NCBI GenBank assembly: GCA_039566865.1
Contig: CM076958.1
Span: forward strand, 9,028,501 to 9,092,500
Direction: 5' to 3'
From: Aurelia coerulea
Taxonomy: Eukaryota; Cnidaria; Scyphozoa; Semaeostomeae; Ulmaridae
Length of the DNA: 64,000 nucleotides
The translations under genes and the position numbers were made by a program. The notes below the pieces were generated by a model. It had not been told where the DNA came from. It did no database searches and saw nothing but the letters and a program-made list of their open reading frames with translations. Shown in pieces: positions 23,230 to 34,362 of the stretch. Positions within the stretch are counted from its first letter, which is position 1. Every line of letters begins with the position of its first letter.

Positions 23230-24534
23230 CAATTTAAGCCCGGTTAATACGTCCTCGGGAGGTTTGCAGGGTTGTCCTTGGCTTGGATCCTGGTTCCTTG
23301 GTCCGTGTTTTTGCTGGGGCGTGGAACTGTTCCGCTGACTGGGATAAATGCCAGAGCTGTCTCATTAGTTGGGAAGGATGAATCATCAAATCAACAAAAC
23401 AGGTTGCATTAATCACTAGGCGACTCATCGGACCGCCCAAGGATAATTTGCTATGTCTCGGCCGGCACGTCTTATCTGTCGAGCTATAAACTCTGGAGTT
23501 ATTTCCACCGACCTCATTCTCTAAAATGAAATGAAGACTTCACGACGAAATTCTCCCACCCTCCCTGTCCCTTCTTATATTTGTGTTATTGAGTTTATTG
23601 TTTTTTGGGTTACCTTTTTTAGTTTTTCGGTTGTCCAGTCGGACTTCCTGACAGGTGCATTAGCCGGAATTCGTTATTCCATGTCTATCACCGACCGTAA
23701 AAACTACTGCTGTTCAGGCAAAAGGGCCTGGTGCACTCTCCTCCGCAGTCAGATTAACCTGTGATGCGAGAGAGGCTGATGCACTGATAGCCCATTTTCC
23801 TGAGGTAAGTATTAATCAATGAATTGAACCCAATGCTCAATACGAAAGAAGAATGGGGAAACGCGAACAAATTAAGACAACGACACAACGGATTCGAACT
23901 GATCAATTTTCGAACGTAAATTTTACGAACAGTGCAAGAACACAAGGTTCGCGAGATTTGAACATTCTCACTGAAGAGGCCGCCGAGGGGCGGTGAAAAT
24001 TTTGAGAACAAAACATGAAACGTGTAAGTGTGTTTAGAATAATGGTTTTAAAATGAAGGTATGAAATTACCAAAGTATAACGATTCCAAAAATGTTAAAA
24101 CGTTTGTAAGCCCTAAGTCTCCTTGCTGCTCAGCAGATATTTTATACATTGATTATAGACCAGGTGGTGAAGAGGGGGAGGGAGGGAGGGGACTATCGTC
24201 CCTCCAAAAGAGAAATTTATGAAACCACCTTGATTTGGTCAATTTTGGAGCGCTAATTCCGAATATCAATGCTATACGGGCAATATCCGGGAACTTCAGC
24301 CTCATTTTGGTGGTTGAAGTCTTGCATGCAACTGTTGTAGCCACATTCACTGAAAACACAACTCATTGTAGTGTAATCTATAAATCTAGAGTTACAAAGC
24401 GCAAATGAAGCTAGAGTATGTTGAAATATATCAGAGGAACTTCTTTGTAGCGATTTAGGTTCAGTTTCGACATAAGAGCCTCGTTTTCGTGCTATAGCAA
24501 ATGCTGGTAGCAACAGGAGGGAAAATTGCATTTG
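23230..24534. other. No gene recognised
   Basis: No supported coding region. There is a purine-rich GGGAGGGAGGGAGG stretch near 24175-24190. The right part is the insertion target of the Gypsy element, whose left target duplicate CCATG is at 24535-24539. Confidence 0.5.
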
Positions 24535-24539
24535 CCATG

Positions 24540-24786
24540 TGTCATAATGTTGCAGTTTGCAAAAGATAAATGCAGTTTAACCTAAATAAGGCTTTAATCA
24601 AAACATCCTCGCTAGATACTAAAATCGAGCGACGCTCCAGTGCGCTAATGCAACTAAACGCAAAACATAATAGGTCCTTTGTTTACGCTAACTCAATCAA
24701 TTCAATGGTTTCTAAAGAACGTGTCAAATTCATAGAATGCAAAACAACGCTAGAAGCATAAACAACAACAGATTAGTTTCACCACA
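24540..24786 (-). repeat. Gypsy 3' LTR
   Basis: 247 bp; begins TGTGG and ends ATGACA in coding sense. Identical by eye to the copy at 28491-28737. It contains the word TTTAATCAAAACATC (plus strand, 24593-24607), which is complementary to the start of the internal region of the element. A 63-codon ORF inside it is only LTR sequence. Confidence 0.95.
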
Positions 24787-24806
24787 TTCTCCCCCGATGG
24801 AGAAAG

Positions 24807-25526
24807 TCACTCATCATCTTGAATCCCGTATCTATCAGGCTTCTTGCGCAATCGAGTAGAACGGCGAAGTTGCTGAACAGGTTCCATATTGCCATCAGCA
24901 TTCTCAACGATTGGGGTGGGAATTTGATCAGTATCTGATTGCTCGAGCTCAGCTACATTGTTTTCATGAAGCAGTTTTGTATTATCTCCAACTGTTGCAT
25001 TCTCTGCATTCAAAGTACCTCTCGGGCAGGGTGCAAGGTCTGTGAGGGAAACTGATGATTCTCGGCCATCTTTATAGCGAATATGAGCATACGTTGGATT
25101 AGCATGAGTCAGCTCAACTTCTTCCACTAGATCATCCTGTTTACTGGAACGCACAAACTTTCTCAGAAGGACTGGACCTGGTGATAACCATGAGGGTAGG
25201 GATACTCCTTGACTGGATTTCCTTGGAAAGTTGAAGAATCTGTCATGTGGGGTTGTATTTGTGGCCGTTGAAAGTAAAGATCGAATTGAATGAAGTGCAT
25301 CAGGTAAAACCCTCTCCCATTGCTCAACGGGTAGCTTAACAGAGGCCAAAGCAAGCCTCACTGATTTCCACACAATACCATTGTATCTTTCTACTTGTGA
25401 GTTGCCGGTGGGATGATAGGGAGTGCTACGGCTGCTGGCAATACCTCTGCTTCTTAAATAGTTGATGAGTTCTTCAGACATGAAAGAAGATCCGCGATCA
25501 GAGTGAATGAATTCAAGGCATCCCAC
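24807..25526 (-). pseudogene. Gypsy integrase, C-terminal part (frameshifted from Pol)
   Basis: Continues integrase with FIHSDRGSSF (second catalytic Asp) and TGNSQVERYNGIV (catalytic Glu), then PHDRFFNFPRKS and a GPVLLRKFV-type DNA-binding domain. The tail is LRRSTRLRKKPDRYG. It overlaps the main ORF by 14 bases in another frame; one extra T in coding sense near 25515 accounts for the shift. All three catalytic acids (DDE) are present across the two ORFs. There is no chromodomain at the end. The lesion could be a real mutation or a sequence error. Confidence 0.85.
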
Positions 25527-28464
25527 AAAGGGAAAATAACACTTCCAAGCATTTTATAACTGTTTCAGTGGCAACATTAGGGCAGGGAATAGCAAAAGGG
25601 AACCGAGAGTATTCATCAACTACTGTGAGAAAGTACTTGTTCCTTGATGAAGATGGTAGGGGTCCCTTGAAGTCTATACTCAATCGCTCCATGGGACGCG
25701 TTGCTTTTACTAACTTACTGTTCTGGCTCTGATAAAACTTAGGCTTGAGCTCAGCACAAATCCGACAATTAGAGCATACATCTCGCACATCCTGAGTTGA
25801 AAATGGAAGGTTCTTGGCTTTCACAAAATGAAGAAGACGGGTGACACCCGGATGACATAGCTGAGCATGGATTTCCTCCAGACTTGTCGAAACTGCAGCA
25901 CAATGAGCACGAGTGAATGAATCTGGAACGACATTATCCTTTCCTTCCCGGTACTGGATAGCATAACTGAATTCTGCAAGTTCGAGACGCCAAGACTGAA
26001 TTTTGCTATTCTTGATCTTTGAACGTTTTCTGTTGTCAAACATGAAGGAAACAGATTTTTGATCTGTTATCAGGATGAATTGCTGACGAGATAGTAAATG
26101 ATTCCACTTTCTAACAGCTTCAATGATGGCTAGAGCTTCTTTCTCTACGGCTGGGTAACGACGTTCGGTAGCGGATAGCGTTTTAGACATAAATGCGACA
26201 GGTCTCCCATTCTGGTTCAGAGAAGCAGAAATTGCAACATCAGATGCATCGCATTCAACAACAAAAGGTATATCCTCATCAATCGGAGACAAGGCGACAC
26301 GTGCAAGTTCGTCCTTCAAATCATTGAATGACGCAAGAGCTTCTTTGTCGAGAGGGAAAGATGTCGTGTCTGCCAATGGGCGAATCTTGTTTGAGAATTG
26401 TGGAATCCACTTGGCATAGTATGCAAACATCCCTAAAGCTCTACGTAATGAAGGAACATTTGAAGGAGGCGGGTATTCCTGCAGAGGTTGCAATCTCTCA
26501 GGGTCTGGTTTGATGCTCTGGTGGCTAAGTCGGTACCCAAGTATATCGATAACGGGAACTGAATGAACGCTTTTCGATTCGTTGAGGGTTATGTTCCTTC
26601 GTTTGATCATTTCGAGGAAGGCAGCGACATTCCTGTCATGGTCAGCTTGGTCGACGCCAGCTACTGTGACATTGTCCAAGTAAGGGAAAGTATTCTTTAG
26701 ACCTTCTTGAGTAACTACATTGTCTATGATTCTCTGAAAAGACGGTACTCCATTTGTGACTCCGAACGGCAATACAACAAACTCATACAAGTCACCAAGT
26801 GCTTCAAATGCAGTGAACTTTGTCTCGGACTCTCGAAGAGGTATTTGATGGTATGCACTCTTTAGATCAAAAGTGGAAAACACTTTGTATTGGGATAGCT
26901 TATTGACCATATCTTCAATACGTGGCAGTGGATATGCGTCCAACTCTGTAAATAGATTTATCGTCTGAGAATAGTCAATGCACATTCTCTTCTTATGGCG
27001 TTGAAGCTCGTCACGTGCAATCATGACCTGTGCTCGCCATGGTGAATCACTTCTCTTTATCAAGCCTTTTGCTAGTAATGATGAGATCTGATCTCGAATA
27101 AAAGCTCGATCATCCTTATTGAAGAATCTTGATTTCGTAGCAATAGGTTTTACATCATTTGGAACGCTCTTAAACAAAGTGGGTGGGTCAACAGCGGCTA
27201 CATTGGCGTCAGTTTTCCGTTGAGGGAGAGGTTGCTTTGTATTGACAGTAGATACTACTTTGGGGGCACTGCTTGTGACGACTAAGTCCTCTTTATTCCC
27301 TCCATAATGAAAAGTAAGATTCTTGTGCTGTTTCTGAAAATCATATCCGAGGATAACATCACTGCAAAGGTTGTGTAGAATATCTAGTCTGACATCGTCA
27401 TATCTCTTTCCTTTCAACTCTATTGTTACATTACACTTTCCAATTATTGGAGACTCCATGGATGTCTGTGCCATTGTTACCTTCCTGCTTGACGGATGGG
27501 CTGGAATTTGCAACTTTTTGAAAGCATCTTCACTGATAAAGTTATCAGAGCTGCAAGAATCAATTAAGGCGGTCATGCTGACTTTATCATTTATTTTGAC
27601 CGAAATCGAAGCATGCTTAAGATCAGAGGGGCAAGCGGCTGTAATAGTACAGAGTGAAGGCTTATAAATGGCATTAACAGTGGCAGCTTTCTTTGTAGAT
27701 TGGCATACTTTGGCAAAATGTCCTTTCTTTGAACAGTTATGGCAAACAGCGTCACGGGCAGGGCAAGAAGCACGGTTGGCATGAAGGAAGCCCCTACAAA
27801 AGTAGCAGGCCTTTTTTACAGGGGTTTGTTTTCTCACGGCAGCCAATGATTCTTGATCTGGATTAATATGTGAACTAGACTGATCATTGGTAGAAGCAGC
27901 AGCAACATTACTGGGTACTAGTTGAGGGCTTTGTTGAATATATAATTCCGAGTTCTTCTGAGCTGTATGAAGAGTGCGTGCTATTTCGTAAGCTCTGTCC
28001 AACGATAACTCAGAATTTTCCAGAAGCCTTTGCCGAATATAATTAGATGTAAGCCCATTGATGAAAGAATCACTTATCATCTCAGATCGGTAAGTATCAG
28101 CGGTAACTGCAGCGAAACCACAATGCTTGCTTAATTTCTTTAGCTCTTCCAAAAATTCGTCAAGGGATTCACCTGGCTGTTGTTTTCGCGTAGCAAGATC
28201 GTGGCGAGCAAAAATTTTGTTTGGTGTTTTCACATAGAGTCTTTCAAGTGTCTCAATAACAGCATCATAGGTTGTGCATTCCTCGACATAATCAAAGACT
28301 TCTGCTGAAATGAAGTTAACAATGGAACGAAAACGATCAGGAGCTGTGTCTCCACACTCCTCGATAAAGTTGTCAAAAGTTCTTTTCCAGTGTTTCCATT
28401 GTTTGGCAGCATTTGGCGAGTTAGGATCAAGATCCAGTCGTAATGGCTTCAACGCCTTGCTCAT
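25513..28464 (-). CDS. Gypsy Gag-Pol polyprotein (gag, protease, RT, RNase H, start of integrase)
   Basis: Start chosen at ATG 28464; an upstream TTG in the same frame at 28470 is less likely. Order by residue: Gag helical part; two zinc knuckles CYFCRGFLHANRASC and CHNCSKKGHFAKVC (about 225-260); protease LIDSCSSDNFI (about 300), where the usual Gly after Asp-Ser/Thr is Cys; RT with TFDLKSAYHQIPL, PFGVTNGVPSFQ and catalytic YLDN (about 598), where the second Asp is Asn; RNase H with VVECDASD (about 740) and ITDQKSV; and integrase with the HHCC zinc module and LSIDFKGPL. Gag and Pol share one frame. It ends early at 25513-25515 because of a one-base insertion; the rest of integrase follows in the next frame. 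Confidence 0.9.
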   Translation of the reverse strand: MSKALKPLRLDLDPNSPNAAKQWKHWKRTFDNFIEECGDTAPDRFRSIVNFISAEVFDYVEECTTYDAVIETLERLYVKTPNKIFARHDLATRKQQPGESLDEFLEELKKLSKHCGFAAVTADTYRSEMISDSFINGLTSNYIRQRLLENSELSLDRAYEIARTLHTAQKNSELYIQQSPQLVPSNVAAASTNDQSSSHINPDQESLAAVRKQTPVKKACYFCRGFLHANRASCPARDAVCHNCSKKGHFAKVCQSTKKAATVNAIYKPSLCTITAACPSDLKHASISVKINDKVSMTALIDSCSSDNFISEDAFKKLQIPAHPSSRKVTMAQTSMESPIIGKCNVTIELKGKRYDDVRLDILHNLCSDVILGYDFQKQHKNLTFHYGGNKEDLVVTSSAPKVVSTVNTKQPLPQRKTDANVAAVDPPTLFKSVPNDVKPIATKSRFFNKDDRAFIRDQISSLLAKGLIKRSDSPWRAQVMIARDELQRHKKRMCIDYSQTINLFTELDAYPLPRIEDMVNKLSQYKVFSTFDLKSAYHQIPLRESETKFTAFEALGDLYEFVVLPFGVTNGVPSFQRIIDNVVTQEGLKNTFPYLDNVTVAGVDQADHDRNVAAFLEMIKRRNITLNESKSVHSVPVIDILGYRLSHQSIKPDPERLQPLQEYPPPSNVPSLRRALGMFAYYAKWIPQFSNKIRPLADTTSFPLDKEALASFNDLKDELARVALSPIDEDIPFVVECDASDVAISASLNQNGRPVAFMSKTLSATERRYPAVEKEALAIIEAVRKWNHLLSRQQFILITDQKSVSFMFDNRKRSKIKNSKIQSWRLELAEFSYAIQYREGKDNVVPDSFTRAHCAAVSTSLEEIHAQLCHPGVTRLLHFVKAKNLPFSTQDVRDVCSNCRICAELKPKFYQSQNSKLVKATRPMERLSIDFKGPLPSSSRNKYFLTVVDEYSRFPFAIPCPNVATETVIKCLEVLFSLCGMP

Positions 28465-28473
28465 CGTCAATAT

Positions 28474-28490
28474 GATGTTTTTGATTAAAT
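28474..28490 (-). other. Putative self-priming primer-binding site
   Basis: Directly after the 5' LTR the coding strand reads ATTTAATCAAAAACATC. It does not begin with TGG, so it does not fit a tRNA 3' end. Its first bases complement an 11-base word in the LTR (TTTTGATTAAA, coding sense), extending to 15 pairs with one bulge. Tf1/sushi-type elements are known to prime from the 5' end of their own RNA in this way. Function here is inferred. Confidence 0.55.
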
Positions 28491-28737
28491 TGTCATAATG
28501 TTGCAGTTTGCAAAAGATAAATGCAGTTTAACCTAAATAAGGCTTTAATCAAAACATCCTCGCTAGATACTAAAATCGAGCGACGCTCCAGTGCGCTAAT
28601 GCAACTAAACGCAAAACATAATAGGTCCTTTGTTTACGCTAACTCAATCAATTCAATGGTTTCTAAAGAACGTGTCAAATTCATAGAATGCAAAACAACG
28701 CTAGAAGCATAAACAACAACAGATTAGTTTCACCACA
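28491..28737 (-). repeat. Gypsy 5' LTR
   Basis: 247 bp, the upstream LTR in coding sense. The candidate RNA start lies near the complementary word at 28544-28558, if the element self-primes; that would leave U3 of about 180 bases and R-U5 of about 68 bases. Target duplicate CCATG follows at 28738-28742. Confidence 0.95.
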
Positions 28738-28742
28738 CCATG

Positions 28743-30303
28743 CGCGAAGAGCGCACAGGGGATCAATGATTACAAGACTGATTTAACGCGCGCGAGTGGA
28801 GTGGCCATTGGCCTAACTATCTTCATTCATGTGAAGTGTTATGAAACTTAATTTAAACACAGTTTGCCTCGATAATTATTCGGTTACTTTGATATCAATC
28901 GTCGGAAAGAGCTGTGGATGCAGGCTGGCACAGAAACAGATTGGATGTTATTGTTTAAATTGAGCTCTTATTTGATCATTATTAGACTAGACTACTACTC
29001 CGGTTGGGTTCGTTGCTTTTTATCCTGCCAGCAAAGGAGGAGCGTGAAAGAAGACTGAGCTTTTCGACCAACTCTTGCAAGAACTTGTAATATTAAAGCG
29101 ACCACCTATTAATAGTAATGGCCTGATTAACACTAACAGATAGTCTACATGATACGATGAGTGAAGTTGCGATGACACGTGCTTCTTTCTGCAATAATGG
29201 TTTGAAGTAGAAGTTCAAACTTTGATCTAACATCAACAGCAGCATGGCCTAAAAAGGAGCCTTGGCTTGGAGAATGAACAACACTGAATATGATGTTAGA
29301 TTTAATCTTATATTGCTAGTATAGTAACTGCAATAAAGAGAATGTTCAGTTTTCTGGTGCCATAATAAATAATCATGGAATTGTTTCAAAAGTTATATGA
29401 AGATCCACATAGATCCCACAGTAAAACAGGAATAAGTGATGTGCCAAAAAAAAGATTAGAAACAATGCTGGAACTATCAGAGATGAGATATCTAACGGTA
29501 CCGTACTGGACATTCATTGCAAGCATACGGAAACCTCAGTTACAACGTTCAGGTCTTCATGGATCGTGTGCGTGCACTATCTATGTCATCATTATCAATG
29601 TTATAACGGTGACACGTTATGAGTCAACAAACAATTGTTGCCACAGTTAATGGAATTGTGCCGTTAACAGCTAAATCCCCATCCCCCACTTTAACAGACC
29701 ACTGGATTTGCCATCAAATTTTTCTTTGTTGTGGGCCTATTACCACCTCTCATTATAGGCTGATTTGTGTGTCTTGGGTCAGGGCCTAAGCCTATGGTGA
29801 CTTCATCATCTATATTGTGATGTTAAAATTACGCAGTTCACTACCCAAAAATTAACGGCTCTAAGATTTCTTCAGAAATTGATTATGAATATCACCTGTT
29901 TCAATTTTCATTATAAAATAACAATTTTCATCACAAAATAACAATTTTGAACAGATTTGAGCTGCACCCTCATTAATGGCCCAATTCCATTCACCATGGC
30001 AAAAATTGTTTTTCAATTACGCTTTATGCCAGCAAGCCCATTTTACACATCTGAACTCAGCATTATTTCATACAGAGCTATGTTAACTGTTAAAAAATGT
30101 GTTTACACTGGACTTTTACAGTATCTTTCTTTAAAGATTTTTAGGTGATTGACCTGATTTTTACAAACCATCTTATTTCATCTTACTTGTTGCAATTATT
30201 TTTCATTATTTGCTGTCTCTTCAATATAGTCCAGACTGAAAAATGGTCACGATGGTCAAAAATGAGAAAAATTCTGAAAGCTTTCAGTGCTGGATAAATT
30301 TCT
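28743..30303. other. No gene recognised
   Basis: AT-rich with only short ORFs (up to 91 codons at 29375-29650) that show no features I know. Confidence 0.5.
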
Positions 30304-30306
30304 TAA

Positions 30307-30467
30307 AGGCTGATTTCCAGTCAGTGGAGTTTTCCGAGCGGGTAGAATTTTAGACAATAAAAGGTCACTCAGCCGTAACTTTCTTTTCAATTTCAGAGCG
30401 ACATTTTCTCTTGCATACAATAGAAATTCTGCCCGCTCTGAAAATTCCAGTGATTGGAAATCAGCCT
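30307..30467. mobile_element. 161-bp TAA-flanked MITE (PIF/Harbinger-like)
   Basis: Left end AGGCTGATTTCCAGTCAGTG and the reverse complement of the right end AGGCTGATTTCCAATCACTG match, with similarity continuing through GAGCGGGTAGAATTT and GAGCGGGCAGAATTT. TAA flanks both sides (30304-30306 and 30468-30470). It can fold into a hairpin with arms of about 50 bases. Confidence 0.75.
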
Positions 30468-30997
30468 TAACGTTTAAAAATTTATAACTAATATTATCCC
30501 AAGAACAGTATGCCCCATTTGAATTTTCTAATTCTTCCAAGTGCAACATCATACAATGATGTCAAAGTTTCAGCATAGGTTTTAGATAGAATAAGTATAA
30601 GACCATGTTATGATCAATACCATTCTTCAATGAGTAAATTACAGTCAATTGAATTATAAAAGAAGGTTGACAGATACTGTCATTTAAGTGTTTCTAAATT
30701 TGGCATACTGAATGTCCTTGTTTAGGTAGTTCTTCTTCAATTAATATTGCTTAATAGCATATACACCATTCTGTTCTACCACCCATCTTATCAAATCATT
30801 GAATTTTGTATGGTGAGAGCCTCTTGTCTCCATCCAATTTGTAATTGTCCTTTTTTCTATGATAAAAATATGAGATTTCTCAATGATATATAAATTACTA
30901 GGTTCTTTAAAATACTTTTATAAGTGTTTATAAATATTTTAAACAAGGCATATTTTACCCTATGTGTAACACCTGTCATTAGGTACTTGAAGATATC

Positions 30998-33545
30998 AGA
31001 ATATTGCACCCCTACTTTTCTCCAATTGCAATGGTCTCTACAAAGTGTCCCAAAAAAATTGTGCCTGAAGATTGCGAAAAAACGGCAAAAGGTTCTCGCC
31101 AAACTTTTATATGATGTTGCTTTTCAGATGTTCAAATAAAGTTTGCTGCCATCCCCGTAAAAATCCGTTGAAAAATGATGGAGCTATGACCTTCAAAAGA
31201 CCAAATTTTCCTGATGACTGAAACCAGCGGTCAGCCATTTTGTCTTACTATTTTCAGTGATAAATAGCTTCATGTGCTGTGAGAAATAGTTTTTTGTGAG
31301 GTAAGAAATGGTTGAACTCTCTGATGATGATTGGAATTCTCACGAGAGCTATGAAATTGGAGGCTGCTGTTTCATTTAATCCATGAAGCTATTGTCATCG
31401 CTGCAAAATAGTAAGACAAAATGGCCGACCGCTGGTTTCAGTCATCCGGCAAATTTGGTCTCCTAAAGGTCATAGCTCCATCATTTTACAACGGATTTTT
31501 ACAGGGCTGGTAGCAAACTTTAATTGAATATCTGAAGCGCACCATCAAGCAAAATTTTGTCGAAAATCTTTTGCCGTTTTGTGGCAATCTTCAGGCAAAC
31601 GGGGCACAATTTATTGGGACACCCTGTACCTATAGGAATATAGAGAAATGGGCACATTGCAAGCAGCTAAAAACCCCAACGGGAATTTCAAGGGGAACTA
31701 GCCATCATGGATGAAGTGTTAGTCATTGTGTCTAGTTTATCACCCAATATAGTTTGTTCTGCGGCACAACTTGTATTAGGAGGAAATTGCACCCCTAATT
31801 TTCTCTAATTGCAATAGTCTCTACATATAACAATATAGAGAAACAGGTACACTTCAAGGGGCGAAAACCCCTAACGGGAATTTTAAGAGGAACTTTTCAT
31901 TATGGCTGAAGTATCTATTAGTGCGTCTAGTTTATCACCCCACATAGTTTGTTCTGCGGCACAACCTGTATTAAGAGGAAATGGCACCCCTATTTTTCTC
32001 TAATTGCAATAGTCTCTACATATAGGAATATAGAGAAACAGGTACATTTCAAGGGGCGAAAACCCCCAACGGGAATTTTAAGAGGAACTTTCCATTTTGG
32101 CTGAAGTATCTATTAGTGGGTCTAGTTTATAACCCAACATAGTTTGTTCTGCGGCACAACCTGTATTAAGAGGAAATGGCACCCTTATTATTCTCTAATT
32201 GCAATAGTCTCTACATATAAGAATATAGAGAAACAGGTACACTTCAAGGGGCGAAAACCCCCAACGGGAATTTTAAGAGGAACTTTCCATTATGGCTGAA
32301 GTATCTATTAGTGGGTCTAGTTTATCACCCCACATAGTTTGCTCTGCGGCACAACCTGTATTAAGAGGAAATGGCACCCTTATTTTTTTCTAATTGCAAT
32401 AGTCTCTACATATAGGAATATATATAGAAACAGGTACACTTCAAGGGGAAAACCCTCAACGGGAATTTTAAGAGGAACTTTCCATTATGGCTGAAGTATC
32501 TATTAGTGTGTCTAGTTTATCACCCAACATAGTTAATTCTGCGGCACAACCTGTACTAAGAGGAAATGGCACCCCTATTTTTGTCTAATTGCAATAGTCT
32601 CTACATATAGGAATATAGAGAAACAGGTACACTTCAAGGGGCGAAAACCCCCAACGGGAATTTTAAGAGGAACTTTCCATTATGGCTGAAGTATCTATTA
32701 GTGTGTCTAGTTTATCACCCAACATAGTTAATTCTGCGGCACAACCTGTATTAAGAGGAAATGGCACCCCTATTTTTCTCTAATTGCAATAGTCTCTACA
32801 TATAGGAATATAGAGAAACAGGTACACTTCACGGGGCTAAAACCCCCAACGGGAATTTTAAGAGGAACTTTCCATTATGGCTGAAGTATCTATTAGTGGG
32901 TCTAGTTTATCACCCCACATAGTTTGTTCTGCGGCACAACCTGTATTAGGAGGAAATTGCACCCCTATTTTTCTCTAATTGCAACAGTCTCTACATATAG
33001 GAATATAGAGAAACAGGTACATTTCAAGGGGCTAAAACTCCCAACGGGAATTTTAAGAGGAACTTTCCATTATGGCTGAAGAATCTCTTAGTGTGTCTAG
33101 TTTATCACCCAACATAGTTTGTTCTGTGGCACAACCTCAATTAGGAGGAAATGGCACCCCTATTTTTGTCTAATTGCAATAGTCTCTACATATAGGAATA
33201 TAGAGAAACAGGTACATTTCAAGGGGCGAAAACCCCCAACGGGAATTTTAAGAGGAACTTTCCATTATGGCTGAAGTATCTATTGGTGGGTCTAGTTTAT
33301 CACCCAACATAGTTTGTTCTGCGGCAAAACCTGTAGTAGGAGAAAAAAGCACCCTTTTTAAAGACTTCTCTAAATACTATACAGAGAAAAAGGAAAACTT
33401 GGGACATTTTAGAGTGTGCAAAAGCCTAACGGGAATTTTTGCAGCATATTTTCATGATGGCAGTTGTGTTAATTAGTATGTCTAGTAAGCAGTGCAATAT
33501 ACTTTGTTCTGCGGCACAACCTGTATATGGAGAAACATTACCCCC
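30998..33545. repeat. 195-bp tandem repeat array (about 10 units), interrupted by a foldback element
   Basis: The anchor word GCGGCACAAC (one GTGGCACAAC, one GCGGCAAAAC) starts at 31761, 31956, 32151, 32346, 32541, 32736, 32931, 33126, 33321 and 33511. That is eight steps of exactly 195 bases and a last step of 190. A partial unit at 30998-31040 lies left of the foldback at 31041-31626, and the array continues on its right. The last unit (33340-33545) is diverged, as is common at array edges. Short ATG frames within units are not kept between copies. Confidence 0.9.
31041..31626. mobile_element. Long-arm foldback MITE inserted in the 195-bp array
   Basis: Arms of roughly 240 bases are inverted over most of their length. 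Left-arm words such as ATTGTGCCTGAAGATTGC, ACGGCAAAAG, ATGGAGCTATGACCTT, CCAGCGGTC and GCCATTTTGTCTTACTATTT recur inverted on the right. TA lies on each side (31039-31040 and 31627-31628). Neighbouring 195-bp units read GTCTCTACATATAGG at this point, so a TA there was duplicated on insertion. No transposase. Confidence 0.85.
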
Positions 33546-34357
33546 TTTTACATTCACTTTCTTTGACAGTTGACACCAGCAGCCATCCATACAGAAGTTC
33601 TGATTGTTTCAGTAGTTATCTGGGTTTTTCAACATCATACAATTCATGTAGCATGAGTAATGAGGCTGTACTAGTTTTGGTTGCATATTATTGTTGTGAT
33701 CTATCACAGTTACCAAGAGGCAAGGATTAGATTTGAAAGAATGCAATCAAATTTATCAGAGTCTTCATGATTTTAGGCCCGTTCCAGGCTGTTTGTTGTG
33801 AATCTCGGCCTAGACTAAGCAAAATTTGTTTGAATACAAAATTATGAAGAAACCAGGATAAAAATCAAACTTACCTCCTTCTCTGTTCCTACTCTATCGA
33901 TGGCCGAGACGAGGATATCGTATATTAATCAACTTTCCTTGGTCGGACAACCAACATTTTTCCGCGCGCTTTCTTCACTGGAACAAAACTTGCGAGCATG
34001 GGAAGGAGGCGCCCACGTCACCAGTCCGCCATGGTCAGCGGCAGACAATTTACGCTCCTGTTGCTGGTAGCCCTTTGGCTGAAGTTTTGCTTTTAAACTT
34101 ACCGGAGGCACGCGGGGAACATGCTTCAGACGAAGTTTAGCATGCCAAATTAATATAATATCCTTCGTTGCATTTAAAGGGCTGGTCGTAAGTCACAGTT
34201 TTTGAACGGGAAAACCTTGACATCACAAAAAGGTAATCTCTATATGAGGAGGAAGAACTGAACTAAATTTCAACGCATTTAATTATGCAGTAGCAAGATC
34301 AATTTAAAAAGAATTGTCATCAAGGTGCTCTGCAAAATTCTCTTCTCGTCGATTTGT
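33546..34357. other. No gene recognised
   Basis: Only short ORFs without recognisable features. The right edge is the target of the BEL element. Confidence 0.45.
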
Positions 34358-34362
34358 AATAT

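Larger units (their letters stand above)
24540..28737 (-). mobile_element. Gypsy LTR retrotransposon, nearly intact, minus strand
   Basis: Two 247-bp LTRs in direct orientation (24540-24786 and 28491-28737) bound a gag-pol region on the minus strand. The LTRs look identical by eye and have TG...CA ends. The 5-bp duplication CCATG flanks the element (24535-24539 and 28738-28742). A purine run in coding sense (ATCGGGGGAGAA, next to the downstream LTR at 24787-24798) fits a polypurine tract. The only coding defect I see is one extra base in the integrase region. The domain order protease, RT, RNase H, integrase is Gypsy-type. There is no chromodomain and no envelope ORF. Confidence 0.92.

Noticed and set aside
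24570..24761. 63-codon ORF identical at 24570-24761 and 28521-28712
   Set aside because: It is Gypsy LTR sequence on the non-coding strand; identity comes from LTR duplication.
31041..31626. Inverted arms considered as a CRISPR-like or attachment-site structure
   Set aside because: One inverted pair with TA flanks in eukaryotic DNA; a MITE explains it fully.
31880..33360. ATG-started 33-codon frame repeated in each 195-bp unit
   Set aside because: Some units lose the ATG or gain stops (unit near 32100), and changes do not favour silent sites.
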